Shown: positions 1 through 9,485 of the stretch, piece after piece
Numbering within the stretch: position 1 is the stretch's first letter
Layout: every line of letters begins with the position of its first letter
Source of the DNA: Erythrobacteraceae bacterium
GTDB lineage: Bacteria; Pseudomonadota; Alphaproteobacteria; Sphingomonadales; Sphingomonadaceae
NCBI GenBank assembly: GCA_024642525.1
Contig: JAHEAX010000001.1
Coordinates: 186,001 to 250,000 of the forward strand
DNA: 64,000 nucleotides
Direction of reading: 5' to 3'
Notes under the pieces: generated by a model
Databases searched by the model: none
What the model saw: the letters and a program-made list of their open reading frames with translations, nothing else
Told to the model about the DNA's origin: nothing
Made by a program: the position numbers and the translations under genes

Positions 1-2
1 TA

Positions 3-701
3 ATCGAAGTGAACCCGCGCGCAAGCCGCACCGTCCCATTTGTGGCCAAGGCCATAGGCCAGCCAGTGGCGAAAATTGCCGCCAGGGTGATGGCAGGCGA
101 GAAGCTCGACACATTTCCTGCTTTCAAGCGCGACCTTGATTACATGGCGATCAAGGAAGCTGTGTTCCCGTTCAACAAATTCCCCGGTTCCGACCCGGTC
201 CTGACACCGGAAATGAAATCAACCGGCGAAGTGATGGGCATCGATGCCGATTTCGCGACTGCGTTCTATAAGTCGCAGCTCGGTGCGGGTGTCACCTTGC
301 CGGAAACGGGCGTTCTGTTTGTTTCGGTAAAGGATAGCGACAAGCCGGTGATCGTGCCTGCAATCGCAATGCTGATTGAACATGGCTTCAAGGTCATCGC
401 CACCGGCGGCACCCAGACCTATCTCACCGAGCAGGGCCTTGCCGTTGAACGGGTGAAGAAGGTAGCTGAAGGCCAGCCCCATATCGTGGACAAGATGATC
501 GATGGCGAAGTCGATCTGGTGTTCAATACGACCGAGGGTTGGCAGAGCCACATTGACAGCAAATCCATCCGGGCATCGGCATTGGAAAAGCGGATTCCCT
601 ATTACACCACGGCCGCTGCATCACTTGCCGCAGCGCAGGCAATCGTGGCGGTAAAGGCCAGCCAGCTTGAAGTTCGGTCGTTGCAAGACTATTATAGCTG
701 A
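3..701 (+). CDS. carB: Carbamoyl-phosphate synthase large subunit, C-terminal part (5' end outside window)
   Basis: This is the 3' end of carB; the reading frame is open to the left edge. CarB uses bicarbonate, glutamine-derived ammonia and two ATP to make carbamoyl phosphate for pyrimidine and arginine synthesis in the cytoplasm. The first visible residues ([17 protein letters not shown]) are the end of the second ATP-grasp domain. About residue 90 onward is the MGS-like allosteric domain, with [17 protein letters not shown] and [13 protein letters not shown]. The protein ends normally at QDYYS. greA follows on the same strand after about 110 bp, which is common in alphaproteobacteria. Identity is secure; length cannot be judged because the gene is cut. 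Confidence 0.97.
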   Translation: MEVNPRASRTVPFVAKAIGQPVAKIAARVMAGEKLDTFPAFKRDLDYMAIKEAVFPFNKFPGSDPVLTPEMKSTGEVMGIDADFATAFYKSQLGAGVTLPETGVLFVSVKDSDKPVIVPAIAMLIEHGFKVIATGGTQTYLTEQGLAVERVKKVAEGQPHIVDKMIDGEVDLVFNTTEGWQSHIDSKSIRASALEKRIPYYTTAAASLAAAQAIVAVKASQLEVRSLQDYYS

Positions 702-810
702 AACAACCGCGTCTTTTCTCGACATTCTGATGTTACTCAACCGCCTCTAGTGAAGCGGTGCGGCATCGAATTGTCAGAATTGGCGCCCTGATAATGAAAT
801 GAGGGTACCG

Positions 811-1278
811 ATGGATAAAGTTCCGATGCTTGCGGAAGGCTATGAGCGGCTGACGGCCGATCTCAAAGTCTTGCGCGCGGAACGTCCGAAGATTGTGGAC
901 GCGATTGAAGAAGCGCGTGCCCATGGCGATCTTTCGGAAAACGCCGAATATCACGCCGCCAAGGAACGCCAGGGCCAGGTAGAAGCGCAGATAGCCGATA
1001 TCGAGGACAAGGTTTCACGCGCGCAGATCATCGATCCCACGACGCTTTCGGGGGACCGCATCATCTTTGGTGCGACTGTCACCCTGCTCGACGAAAACGA
1101 CAAGCCGATCAAATACCAGATTGTTGGCCAGACAGAAGCGGATGCCAAGAAAGGCCGGATTTCCTATAATTCGCCGCTGGCAAAGGCGCTGATCGGCAAG
1201 AATGTCGATGACGAAATCGAAGTGTCGGTTCCATCAGGCGACAAGTTCTATCTTGTCCAGAAAATCGAATTCATCTGA
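811..1278 (+). CDS. greA: Transcription elongation factor GreA
   Basis: GreA rescues backtracked RNA polymerase by stimulating cleavage of the transcript 3' end. The 155-residue protein has the usual two parts: an N-terminal coiled coil whose tip carries the acidic DLSENAEYH segment, and a C-terminal FKBP-like domain with [17 protein letters not shown] chose the ATG at 811 because a GAGGG ribosome-binding site lies at 801-805. An in-frame ATG at 799 would put that site inside the gene. The length matches the family. A strong hairpin follows the stop codon. Confidence 0.96.
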   Translation: MDKVPMLAEGYERLTADLKVLRAERPKIVDAIEEARAHGDLSENAEYHAAKERQGQVEAQIADIEDKVSRAQIIDPTTLSGDRIIFGATVTLLDENDKPIKYQIVGQTEADAKKGRISYNSPLAKALIGKNVDDEIEVSVPSGDKFYLVQKIEFI

Positions 1279-1284
1279 CCGGAT

Positions 1285-1319
1285 ATCAGGCGAAGCGGCC
1301 AGATGCTGCTTCGCCTGAT
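1285..1319 (+). terminator. Probable terminator after greA
   Basis: A perfect 12-bp inverted repeat (1285-1296 with 1308-1319) surrounds an 11-nt loop and is followed by TTTCATCTT. It lies between convergent greA and the DUF4170 gene. The T-tract is interrupted, so efficiency is uncertain. Confidence 0.6.
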
Positions 1320-1330
1320 TTCATCTTGGC

Positions 1331-1570
1331 CTATTTGCCTTCTGCTTCGGGATCGAGCAGCTTGTGCAGATGCACGATGACATATTTCATCTCGGCATCG
1401 TCAACTGTGCGCTGCGCCTGTGAACGCCACGCATCGACCGCTTCATCATAGCTTGGATACACGCCCACGACATGGACGCTGTGCGGATCCTGAAATTCCA
1501 GGGTGCGGGGGTCCTTCACCCGGCCGCCCATGACCAGATGGAGCAATTGTTTCGAAGTAGGGTTCGACAT
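1331..1570 (-). CDS. DUF4170 family small protein
   Basis: This 79-residue soluble protein has the look of the alphaproteobacterial DUF4170 family: an N-terminal HLVMGGRVKDPRTLEFQD segment, then a conserved YPSYDEAVDAWRSQAQRTVD helix and a YVIVHLHKLLDP strand near the end. No function is established for the family. It has no signal peptide or membrane segment. It is probably its own transcription unit, because a strong hairpin terminator separates it from the DUF883 cluster upstream on the same strand. The family call rests on recalled sequence pattern. Confidence 0.8.
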   Translation of the reverse strand: MSNPTSKQLLHLVMGGRVKDPRTLEFQDPHSVHVVGVYPSYDEAVDAWRSQAQRTVDDAEMKYVIVHLHKLLDPEAEGK

Positions 1571-1612
1571 GAAGATACCTTGTTGACCTGGGGAAGCTTT
1601 GCGCGGCCCATA

Positions 1613-1649
1613 AAGAAATCGGCGCAGCAGGCAAGCCCGCTACGCCGAT
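1613..1649 (-). terminator. Rho-independent terminator of the DUF883 cluster
   Basis: Read on the minus strand, a 14-bp stem (1649-1636 with 1631-1618, including two G-U pairs) closes a CTTG loop and runs into TTCTTTA. It follows the last gene of the cluster and precedes the DUF4170 gene, so it marks the end of that operon. Confidence 0.7.
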
Positions 1650-1696
1650 CATAATCTGCGAATAGAGGCAGCTTTGCCTCGCCTCATTCAATCAAC

Positions 1697-2188
1697 CTAG
1701 TTCATCCGGCCGCGAATATTGCGAAGTGTGCGACTTGCCTTTTTGCCGACCGAACGGCTGAGGATAGTCGCGCTGTCGCTGGCGTTTGATGCACGGAACG
1801 CTGCTTCGCGCTTCAAACCGCGAGCGGTATCGCCCAGCGTATCACCGAAATCTTCAAGCCTGTCCTGCCCGTTGCGTGCTGCCGCGCCAGCACTATCAAG
1901 CAAGCCAGATCCATATGTCATGCCCAGTTCTGCAGCCAGTGCAGCAAGGGAGACTGCCCGCGTGCCCATGCGGCGGCTAAGCCTGCGGCCGGGGCCGGGG
2001 ATAATCGCGGCCAGAATTGCGCCAATTGCCAAGCCGCCTGCGACGGTTGCAATGGGGTGTTCCTTCACGAAATCGGTCGCCTGTTCTTTCGCGTCACGCG
2101 CAAAATCGCCCAAGCTGCGCTCTGCATTGCGTGCTTCACCAGCTTCGATTTTTTCGCGGAGTTCTTCGCGTTTCTCGTCGGTTGTCAT
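1697..2188 (-). CDS. YqjD/DUF883-like protein with a glycine-alanine membrane segment
   Basis: A 163-residue protein. It opens with a charged helix (EKREELREKIEAGEARNAERS), then has DFARDAKEQATDFVKEHP followed by one hydrophobic Gly/Ala/Ile segment at about residues 48-66. This pattern of a helix, then KEHP or KSPL, then a single membrane anchor is typical of DUF883/ElaB/YqjD proteins. In E. coli some of these anchor ribosomes to the inner membrane in stationary phase. The C-terminal half, with Asn/Ser-rich helices, is not recognised. A GGAG site lies about 8 nt before the ATG. It is the last gene of a minus-strand cluster. Role here is unknown. Confidence 0.6.
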   Translation of the reverse strand: MTTDEKREELREKIEAGEARNAERSLGDFARDAKEQATDFVKEHPIATVAGGLAIGAILAAIIPGPGRRLSRRMGTRAVSLAALAAELGMTYGSGLLDSAGAAARNGQDRLEDFGDTLGDTARGLKREAAFRASNASDSATILSRSVGKKASRTLRNIRGRMN

Positions 2189-2229
2189 TGTTAAGTCTCC
2201 AAAAAATTGCTGTCTCGAACCGAACGGCC

Positions 2230-2562
2230 TCAGGGCGTGTCAGGTTCCCCGGCGAAATGATCGCCATCTTCATCGTCCAGTTCATCATCGTCGGCAAAAA
2301 GCGCCATGATCGGATTGCGTGCGAACCAGACAAGCACAGCAGCGATCAGAGTGGCCAGCACGCCCCGATTATTATTGGCGACGCCCACGGCTTCGTCGAA
2401 CACATCGACTGCCCCTTCGCTGATGCGGTCCATGAACCGTTCGCCCATGCTTTTGCCTGAAAGGTCTGCGCGCAAATGGGCGACATCAGCCTTGAGCAAA
2501 GCGAGGGCGGCATCGCGTAACGCGCGATCTTCCTTTAATCTGCGGAACTTTTCTTCGCTCAT
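2230..2562 (-). CDS. Small membrane-associated protein of the YqjD/YqjE-like cluster
   Basis: This 110-residue protein has a charged N-terminal helix (MSEEKFRRLKEDRALRDAAL), an amphipathic middle, one hydrophobic segment near residues 70-88 (GVLATLIAAVLVWFARNPIM) and an acidic tail (DDDELDDEDGDHF). The start at 2562 is chosen because its ATG overlaps the stop of the upstream holin-X gene as ATGA, which implies translational coupling. A longer reading to 2757 would run through that gene. I do not recognise a named family. The position suggests it belongs with the DUF883-type proteins on either side. Confidence 0.7.
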   Translation of the reverse strand: MSEEKFRRLKEDRALRDAALALLKADVAHLRADLSGKSMGERFMDRISEGAVDVFDEAVGVANNNRGVLATLIAAVLVWFARNPIMALFADDDELDDEDGDHFAGEPDTP

Positions 2563-2963
2563 TCGCGTGTCTCCGCATAAGCTTCTGCCATGCGTTCGAA
2601 GCGGGCCTTGGCTTTCATTCCGAAGAAAATACCGGCCAGCATCAGCAACCCTACGACAACAGCAGTCGCGCCCCATGGGGTGAGGATTGGCGAAAGCGCC
2701 AGGATTGCACCGATCACCAGCGCGACCAACGCAAGATGTAACACCGCAAACGCACAAATGCCGTAAAAAGCGCCGCTCTTTCCGCGATCTGCGGCGAAAA
2801 CGAGGCGCGATTTCTGGAATGCAATTTCGGCGTCGACGTAGGTTTTGCCGTCATCAATCAGCGCGATGATGTCATCCGATAAGGAGCCACCAGCATATGG
2901 CGCATCCTCTTTAGAATAATCTGTATCATCAGCGTGCCCGTCGGGCAGTCCGTCACCAAGCAT
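2559..2963 (-). CDS. Holin-X / YqjE-like phage holin family membrane protein
   Basis: A 134-residue inner-membrane protein. After a polar N-terminus, an AFQKSRLVFAADRGKSGAFYG segment leads into two adjacent hydrophobic helices at about residues 66-88 and 93-115, followed by KAKARFERMAEA. This layout matches the putative actinobacterial holin-X family (PF07332), which includes E. coli YqjE. Despite the name, no lytic role is implied. In E. coli, yqjE sits beside yqjD, and the same pairing with DUF883-type genes is seen here. The gene overlaps the next gene by 4 bp. Confidence 0.75.
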   Translation of the reverse strand: MLGDGLPDGHADDTDYSKEDAPYAGGSLSDDIIALIDDGKTYVDAEIAFQKSRLVFAADRGKSGAFYGICAFAVLHLALVALVIGAILALSPILTPWGATAVVVGLLMLAGIFFGMKAKARFERMAEAYAETRE

Positions 2964-3035
2964 GCACTGCCCCCTGAATTGCCGGCGCGGCCAGCTTCAA
3001 ACTATCTGTTCCAGCTGACCGCACCACCAATCCTA

Positions 3036-3650
3036 TCAGTCGTGGCTTCCGCGGAACAGACGGGCGAACATGAAACCCACCACAGCGGCAATACCGACAG
3101 CAGCGGCCGGGCTCTTGCGAACCATTTCGCGGGCATCTTCACCCAGTTCGTCGACACTCTTTGCATCAAGCTTCGCAGCGGTTTCCTGGAGGCTGCGCGA
3201 GGCAGAGCGGGCATAATCGCCATACTTGGCGCCGAGCTTGTCGTCGATCATGCCGGCATTTTCCGAAACGATCTTGCCCAGGCCCGAAATTGCGTCGCTT
3301 GCCTTTGCCTTGCCTTCAACGGCCAGATCGGCGGCCTTGGACTTGGCTTCCACGGCAAGGTCGGCCGCCTTGGTCTTGGCATCTGCCCCATAGGCCTTGG
3401 CTTCACCGACCAGATCGTTCGACTTGCCCTTGGCCTGTGCAGTGTAGGCCGATGCGCGTGTCGCGGCTTCTGCCTTCAATGCAGCAGCGCCCGCCTTCGC
3501 TTCATCGAGCGCGGCGTTGAACCTGGTTTTTGCTTCCCTGGTGTTGCTGGTTGGCTTGCCCGACGGTTGAAGCGACACTTCAGGCGCAATCGTCTGCTTT
3601 GCCGGTTTGGATTTTGGTGCTGGTTTCTTTGGTGTGCTGGCCTGTGCCAT
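3036..3650 (-). CDS. Lys/Ala-rich YqjD/DUF883-like protein, first gene of the cluster
   Basis: A 204-residue protein. It starts with a Pro/Lys-rich tail (KKPAPKSKPAKQ) and a long alanine-rich helix of imperfect AADLAVEAKSKA-type repeats between about residues 70 and 115. It ends with DAREMVRKSPAAAVGIAAVVGFMFARLFRG, the DUF883 hallmark of a charged helix, KSP and a single C-terminal membrane anchor. An AGGA site lies 7 nt before the ATG. It probably anchors a coiled coil to the inner membrane. E. coli relatives (YqjD, ElaB) bind ribosomes, but whether this one does is not shown. It is divergent from eno across about 180 bp that must hold both promoters. Confidence 0.75.
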   Translation of the reverse strand: MAQASTPKKPAPKSKPAKQTIAPEVSLQPSGKPTSNTREAKTRFNAALDEAKAGAAALKAEAATRASAYTAQAKGKSNDLVGEAKAYGADAKTKAADLAVEAKSKAADLAVEGKAKASDAISGLGKIVSENAGMIDDKLGAKYGDYARSASRSLQETAAKLDAKSVDELGEDAREMVRKSPAAAVGIAAVVGFMFARLFRGSHD

Positions 3651-3827
3651 GATCTATTCCTTTGCCCTCAAAACGTTTTCAGCCTGCCCTCGTGGCCATG
3701 GCTGATCCTTCAATTGTGCAACGCAACTTGCGCGGCTTTGTTCCGATGCATAAAGCACCAGTCAAACCCCGATAAGACCAATATTGGGGTGTATTAGCGA
3801 AATGCAACACTTCTAGCCGGAGCATAG

Positions 3828-5120
<1,293 letters not shown>

Positions 5121-5188
5121 TCGCGCTGCATAATTGAGAATTGCCCTCTTCTCCGCCGCAGCATAAGGTTGGGTCGGAGGAGAGGGAT

Positions 5189-6247
5189 TTGGCAGATTTT
5201 CCGGTTTCGCCCGAGCAATTGGGCACCGCTTTCCTTTCGCGGGTGATGGGCGCGGAAGTCACGGATTTCACATCAATCCCCATCGGTGCCGGATTGGTTG
5301 GTGACAGCGCCCGCATCAACATAACCTACGCCAGCGGCCAGTCTGGCCCGCCCAGCATTGCCGGAAAATTCCCGGCGGCAGACCCCACCAGTCTCGCAAC
5401 AGCCAAGATGCTGAAGCTGTATGAAAAGGAAGTGGGTTTTTACAAATCGGTGGCGCCCCATGTCGCCATCCGCACGCCATCGATTTATTTCGCTGAATGG
5501 GACCCGGAAAGCGGCGATTTTCTGCTGCTGATGGAAGATCTGGCACCTGCAGTGCAGGGCGACCAGCTGGCCAGTTGCACAATTGAAGAAGCAATGGCTG
5601 CCATATCGCAAATCGCCGCTTTGCATGGCCCCACTTATTGCAACAACGCATTGCTTGGCCTGAAATGCGCACAGGCTGAACCGCAGGCCCGCGCCTTCGC
5701 AGCAGAGCATTATGGCGCGGCAACCGACAAGTTCTGCGCGCTTTATGAAGGCAGGCTGGAACCTGAACTTCTGGAAATTTGCGCTGAATTGGGCAAGCGT
5801 TCGGCAAGCCTATTCGAACATGAAGCGCCCGATGGGCCGTGCATCATCCATGGCGATTTCCGGCTGGATAATATGCTGTTCGCCATTCGCGGCGGGGCAG
5901 AGCCGATGGCTACGCTGGACTGGCAGACCTTGGCGCTTGGCGATCCGTTGGTGGATGTCGGCTATTTCATGGGTGCAGGCATCGCGCCTGAATTGCGCCG
6001 CGCACACGAGACGCAATTACTGGCTTTCTACCGCAGCGAACTTGCTCGCCACGGCGGCCCGTCATTCAGCGCAGATGATATCCGCGAAGGTTATGCCCGC
6101 GGCGCCTTGCACGGCATTTCGACCGCCGTGTTCAGCGCGGCTTTTGTTGAACATAATGAACGCAGCGAGGCCATTTTCCTGTCGATGGCGCGCGGTGCCG
6201 CAAATCTGACGCGCGATCTTGATGCGTTGAAAATATTGGAGAAATAG
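5189..6247 (+). CDS. Phosphotransferase family protein (APH/EcKinase-like small-molecule kinase)
   Basis: A 352-residue cytoplasmic protein of the aminoglycoside-phosphotransferase fold. The catalytic loop IIHGDFRLDNMLF and the metal-binding LDWQTLALGDPLVDVGYFMG are intact; an N-terminal lobe with SARINITYASG precedes them. This sub-type resembles ecdysteroid-kinase-like enzymes that phosphorylate hydroxylated lipophilic substrates, so it need not confer antibiotic resistance. There is no ATG near the start. I chose the TTG at 5189 because GGAGGAGAGGG lies at 5176-5186, at ideal spacing; a TTG at 5141 lacks such a site. The next gene begins 1 bp after its stop, so the two are probably co-translated and work on one pathway. 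Substrate unknown. Confidence 0.85.
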   Translation: MADFPVSPEQLGTAFLSRVMGAEVTDFTSIPIGAGLVGDSARINITYASGQSGPPSIAGKFPAADPTSLATAKMLKLYEKEVGFYKSVAPHVAIRTPSIYFAEWDPESGDFLLLMEDLAPAVQGDQLASCTIEEAMAAISQIAALHGPTYCNNALLGLKCAQAEPQARAFAAEHYGAATDKFCALYEGRLEPELLEICAELGKRSASLFEHEAPDGPCIIHGDFRLDNMLFAIRGGAEPMATLDWQTLALGDPLVDVGYFMGAGIAPELRRAHETQLLAFYRSELARHGGPSFSADDIREGYARGALHGISTAVFSAAFVEHNERSEAIFLSMARGAANLTRDLDALKILEK

Positions 6248-6248
6248 A

Positions 6249-7337
6249 ATGGTTCTCAGCCGTGGTGATGATTATCCGCTGCACCAGACAGCAGAACCTG
6301 TTGCCTATTCGGGCACAGACCGGAATTTCTACGACCGCTATTTCTTCAACGGTTATGCGCCCGACGGCAGCGGCTTCTTTGCCGTAGCCCTTGGCATTTA
6401 CCCACACCTGGATGTGGCGGATGCGCATTTATGCGTTATTCGCGGCGGGGTGCAGCACTGCATCCATGCGAGCCGCGAGATGGGCATGGAACGGATGGAC
6501 CTTTCTGTGGGGCCAATCCGCATCGAAATCATCGAACCCTTGCAGAAACTGCGGATCACCGTGGCCGAACAGGACGGGATTTCCGCCGACATCACTTTCA
6601 CCGGCCGCGCATTCCCGATCGAGGAGCCGCGATTTACCCATCGCATCGGCCCCCGGACCTTCATGGATTACACAAGGATGACCCAGAACGGACGATATTC
6701 CGGGTGGATCGAAGTGGATGGCAAACGCGAGGAAATCAGCAGCGAAACCCGCGGCACGCGAGATCGCAGCTGGGGCGTGAGGCCAGTTGGCGCAAGGGAC
6801 GAACAACCGATGCCCGGCGTCGTTGCGCCCAGCTTCTTCTGGCAATGGACCCCGGTAAACCTGCCTGAAGGCAGCCTCTTCTGGCACCTCAATGCCGACC
6901 CGGACGGCAGCGCCTGGAACACCCGCGCGGCATGGGCGGCAGATGGTGTGGATGCAGACGGCATCAGGGAAGGGCATGGCGAAATGGGCTCGCAGCTTGT
7001 GCCCGGCACACGCTGGCCAGCCACTGCTGAACTCAGCATCAATGTCGAAGGTGCACCGCGTTCAGTCACGTTCGAACCGCTCGTCCGCTTCCAGATGCGC
7101 GGGCTTGGCTATACTTCCCCCGTCTGGAACCACGGGCTCAACCATGGGTCCTTGGAAGTCGCGCGCGAGGATATCGACCTTGAGGCGATCAATCCGCTGG
7201 AACCTGAAAACCTGCATGTGCAGATAGTGTGCCGCGCAACCACCGATACCGGTTCAACCGGCACAGGCGTGTTCGAACAGCTGGTGATCGGCCCCTATGT
7301 CCCGATGGGGCTGACCGGTTTTCTAGACGCGCCCTGA
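6249..7337 (+). CDS. AttH-like uncharacterised protein paired with the kinase
   Basis: A 362-residue soluble protein with no signal peptide. It is rich in beta-strand-like segments and contains the motif GTRDRSWGVRPVG followed by FFWQWTPVNLP. That recalls the DHSWG motif of the AttH/carotenoid-hydratase-like lipocalin superfamily, whose members bind hydrophobic ligands. The start follows the kinase stop by a single base. In other actinobacteria and sphingomonads such proteins accompany genes for lipophilic compound metabolism (general knowledge, not tested here). The superfamily call is tentative and no reaction can be assigned. Confidence 0.6.
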   Translation: MVLSRGDDYPLHQTAEPVAYSGTDRNFYDRYFFNGYAPDGSGFFAVALGIYPHLDVADAHLCVIRGGVQHCIHASREMGMERMDLSVGPIRIEIIEPLQKLRITVAEQDGISADITFTGRAFPIEEPRFTHRIGPRTFMDYTRMTQNGRYSGWIEVDGKREEISSETRGTRDRSWGVRPVGARDEQPMPGVVAPSFFWQWTPVNLPEGSLFWHLNADPDGSAWNTRAAWAADGVDADGIREGHGEMGSQLVPGTRWPATAELSINVEGAPRSVTFEPLVRFQMRGLGYTSPVWNHGLNHGSLEVAREDIDLEAINPLEPENLHVQIVCRATTDTGSTGTGVFEQLVIGPYVPMGLTGFLDAP

Positions 7338-7356
7338 TAGCAGGGCAGCCAGCCAG

Positions 7357-7776
7357 TCAGCCGAATTTCTCGCGCAGCTCCAGCAGTGCGATAGCCGCCT
7401 TTGCGGCTTCGCCGCCCTTGTCCTTGCGCGTTTTGTCGGCACGGGCGAGGGCCTGCTCCTCGTTTTCTACAGTGATGATGCCGTTGCCAATGGCAACGCC
7501 GTCCATGGTCAGCGCCATGATGCCGCGCGCACTTTCGCCAGCCACGATTTCGAAATGGTATGTTTCGCCGCGGATGACGACGCCGATTGCGACAAATGCA
7601 TCATATTGTCCGCTGTCAGAGGCGAGCGCGATCGCCCCGGGAACTTCCAATGCGCCGGGAACCGTCAGCACTTCTGCTTCGTGTCCGGCTGCTTCCAGTG
7701 CAGATTTTGCGCCGTCGACCAGCATATCGTTGAGGTGGTCGTAAAATCGGGCTTCGACGATCAGGAAACGCGCCAT
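7357..7776 (-). CDS. ribH: 6,7-dimethyl-8-ribityllumazine synthase
   Basis: RibH condenses the pyrimidinedione intermediate with dihydroxybutanone phosphate to give lumazine, the penultimate step of riboflavin synthesis. The 139-residue protein shows VEARFYDHL, the [10 protein letters not shown] segment, the active-site [14 protein letters not shown] (with the catalytic His) and [14 protein letters not shown]. All are family hallmarks. It stands alone here without other rib genes, and I see no FMN riboswitch in the 180 bp upstream. It is convergent with the AttH-like gene and divergent from the TonB-like gene. Confidence 0.96.
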   Translation of the reverse strand: MARFLIVEARFYDHLNDMLVDGAKSALEAAGHEAEVLTVPGALEVPGAIALASDSGQYDAFVAIGVVIRGETYHFEIVAGESARGIMALTMDGVAIGNGIITVENEEQALARADKTRKDKGGEAAKAAIALLELREKFG

Positions 7777-7960
7777 GGGATACTCCTATTGGATTTCCAC
7801 GCCGTTAGCGGGGGCGAGGCGGATATGGAAGGCAAACGAGCATTTTTCTGGCAAAGTGCCTAACCCCATCGGATCATTGCAACGGTCTTATTTTGCGCGC
7901 ATTGCGGCGCTTCCACCTGCAACCCGGCCATGCCGCGAGCAATCAAGCAGATCGAATTTC

Positions 7961-8761
7961 TTGCCCCAGCAAATCTACATTGATGAGCGGCCCTTGATAG
8001 AACGGATGCGTGACGGCCTCGGCCGCCGCATGGTCGGCATCACCATTGCTGTCGGTATTGAGGCGCTGATCATCCTGCTGCTCCTCACGCTATCGACCTC
8101 AATTGGCACCAGCCGGCCCGCATCCACCGCGCTCGCCAGTTTCGATTTCGAGCCGAAGCAAACGCCATCCCCAGATGACAAGCCTGATGCGGAAAAGGAA
8201 AAACCCAAACCGCCACAGGCAAATGCGCAGCCTACGCCCCGTCAACCGGAGCCACCGGTTGACCCCGCAGTGCCGCAAATTACCGAAGCGCCACGGCCAG
8301 CACCGCCAGTCATCATCAATCCGCGCCCTGAAGCAGTGCCGCCAGTGGCCGCAACACCTGCCGAAAAACCAAAAGCAAAGGCCGTTATCCGTAACGACCG
8401 GACCGGTCCTGCCGATACCATCGGGCGGCCCAGCGATAGTGCACGGGTGGAAGGGTCAGGCCCCAATGGCGAACCGCTTTATGCCGCTGCCTGGTATCGT
8501 GAGCCTTACGAGGAAGAACTGGCGGGCTACCTTTCCACTGCCTCTGGTCCGGGCTGGGCTTTGATTGCCTGCCGCACCGTCCCCAATTACCGAGTGGAAG
8601 ATTGCGTGCCGGTGGCAGAATATCCGCGCGGGGCCGGACTTTCGCGGGCCGTGCTGGCAGCAGCATGGCAGTTTCGCGTTCGCCCGCCCCGCATCGGCGG
8701 CACTTCAAAAGTGGGCGAATGGGTCCGCATCAGGATCGATTACGAACAGCGCCGCAATTGA
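7961..8761 (+). CDS. TonB-like energy-transducer protein
   Basis: A short cytoplasmic head (IDERPLIERMRDGLGRR) precedes one membrane helix (about VGITIAVGIEALIILLLLTL). A long Pro/Lys/Glu-rich periplasmic spacer follows (PKPPQANAQPTPRQPEPP), then a C-terminal domain ending AAWQFRVRPPRIGG and VRIRIDYEQ. This is the TonB layout, which couples the ExbBD proton-motive complex to outer-membrane receptors, although the C-terminal domain is divergent. The start is uncertain: TTG at 7961 keeps an N-terminal IDERP segment seen in sphingomonad TonB-like proteins, while ATG at 8006 would shorten it by 15 residues. No exbB or exbD is in the window. Confidence 0.7.
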   Translation: MPQQIYIDERPLIERMRDGLGRRMVGITIAVGIEALIILLLLTLSTSIGTSRPASTALASFDFEPKQTPSPDDKPDAEKEKPKPPQANAQPTPRQPEPPVDPAVPQITEAPRPAPPVIINPRPEAVPPVAATPAEKPKAKAVIRNDRTGPADTIGRPSDSARVEGSGPNGEPLYAAAWYREPYEEELAGYLSTASGPGWALIACRTVPNYRVEDCVPVAEYPRGAGLSRAVLAAAWQFRVRPPRIGGTSKVGEWVRIRIDYEQRRN

Positions 8762-8775
8762 TCTGATCGCGCGCC

Positions 8776-9372
8776 CTATCCGCCTGCCGGGCGTTCGATG
8801 GTGGGGCCAATATCCGCCATGACCTTACGCGCATCGAACACGCGGTCGCCATTGCCGGGCATGGTGCCTTTGCCCATCCGTATTTCCGCATAGGCCCTGA
8901 ATTTTTCGACCGTGCGGCCGTCCATGTCGTCAGCCCAGAACCTGCTGCTGCCATAGGGATGCCACATCACCCAGCCACTTGCCGTGTAATAGCTCCAATG
9001 GGGCCGCCAATAATCGTAATATGGTCCATATGGGCTGATAACGCGGGGGTAGCGATCGACATAAATCTCACGTTCCGCTTCCGTCGTATGATCGACCAGC
9101 CTGAACCATGTGTACCCGCTGTCGATGGTCAGTTCGGCAGCGCGGTAAAGGAGATAGCTTTCGACCCTTTCGCGAGACGTCAGGGTGTTGCCCTCGAAGC
9201 TGACTTCGTACCTGTCTGCGGCAAGGCGATTGTCGGAATATCCGCCAGACACTTTTTGCCCGGCGATATTGGGCTGGTATGGTGTCGCTGTTGTACAGGC
9301 GAACAGCAATGCCGCCAGCAACAGGCCCGCGCTTTTTCTCGCGATGCCGGTCATTTGATTTAAGGTTGTCAT
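8776..9372 (-). CDS. CC0125/CC1285-type envelope lipoprotein
   Basis: A 198-residue protein with a lipoprotein signal: GIARKSAGLLLAALLFAC followed by TTATPYQP, with the lipid-carrying Cys at about residue 27. The mature part starts with YQPNIAGQKVSGGYSDNRL and holds SFEGNTLTSRERVESYLLYRAAEL. These are hallmarks of the CC0125/CC1285 family, alphaproteobacterial lipoproteins of unknown function. A Tyr/Trp-rich stretch near the middle (YGPYYDYWRPHWSYY) is unusual. The start at 9372 has a GGAG site about 8 nt upstream; an ATG farther out at 9438 gives no plausible signal peptide. The family name is from memory. Confidence 0.8.
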   Translation of the reverse strand: MTTLNQMTGIARKSAGLLLAALLFACTTATPYQPNIAGQKVSGGYSDNRLAADRYEVSFEGNTLTSRERVESYLLYRAAELTIDSGYTWFRLVDHTTEAEREIYVDRYPRVISPYGPYYDYWRPHWSYYTASGWVMWHPYGSSRFWADDMDGRTVEKFRAYAEIRMGKGTMPGNGDRVFDARKVMADIGPTIERPAGG

Positions 9373-9485
9373 CTCGCGTGCTCCAACAGGCTTTTGGAAT
9401 GATATTCGCTGCGGTTTCGCCCCGTCAGCTTCAGCCATGGACTGGTGGCCGGTTACGCTGACGGGGCGCTCCCCCTAACCCGGGC

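Noticed and set aside
5141-5188. Upstream TTG start for the kinase gene
   Set aside because: No ribosome site; the GGAGGAGAGGG site lies downstream of it and serves TTG 5189.
7777-7960. FMN riboswitch upstream of ribH
   Set aside because: The conserved FMN aptamer segments are not visible on either strand.
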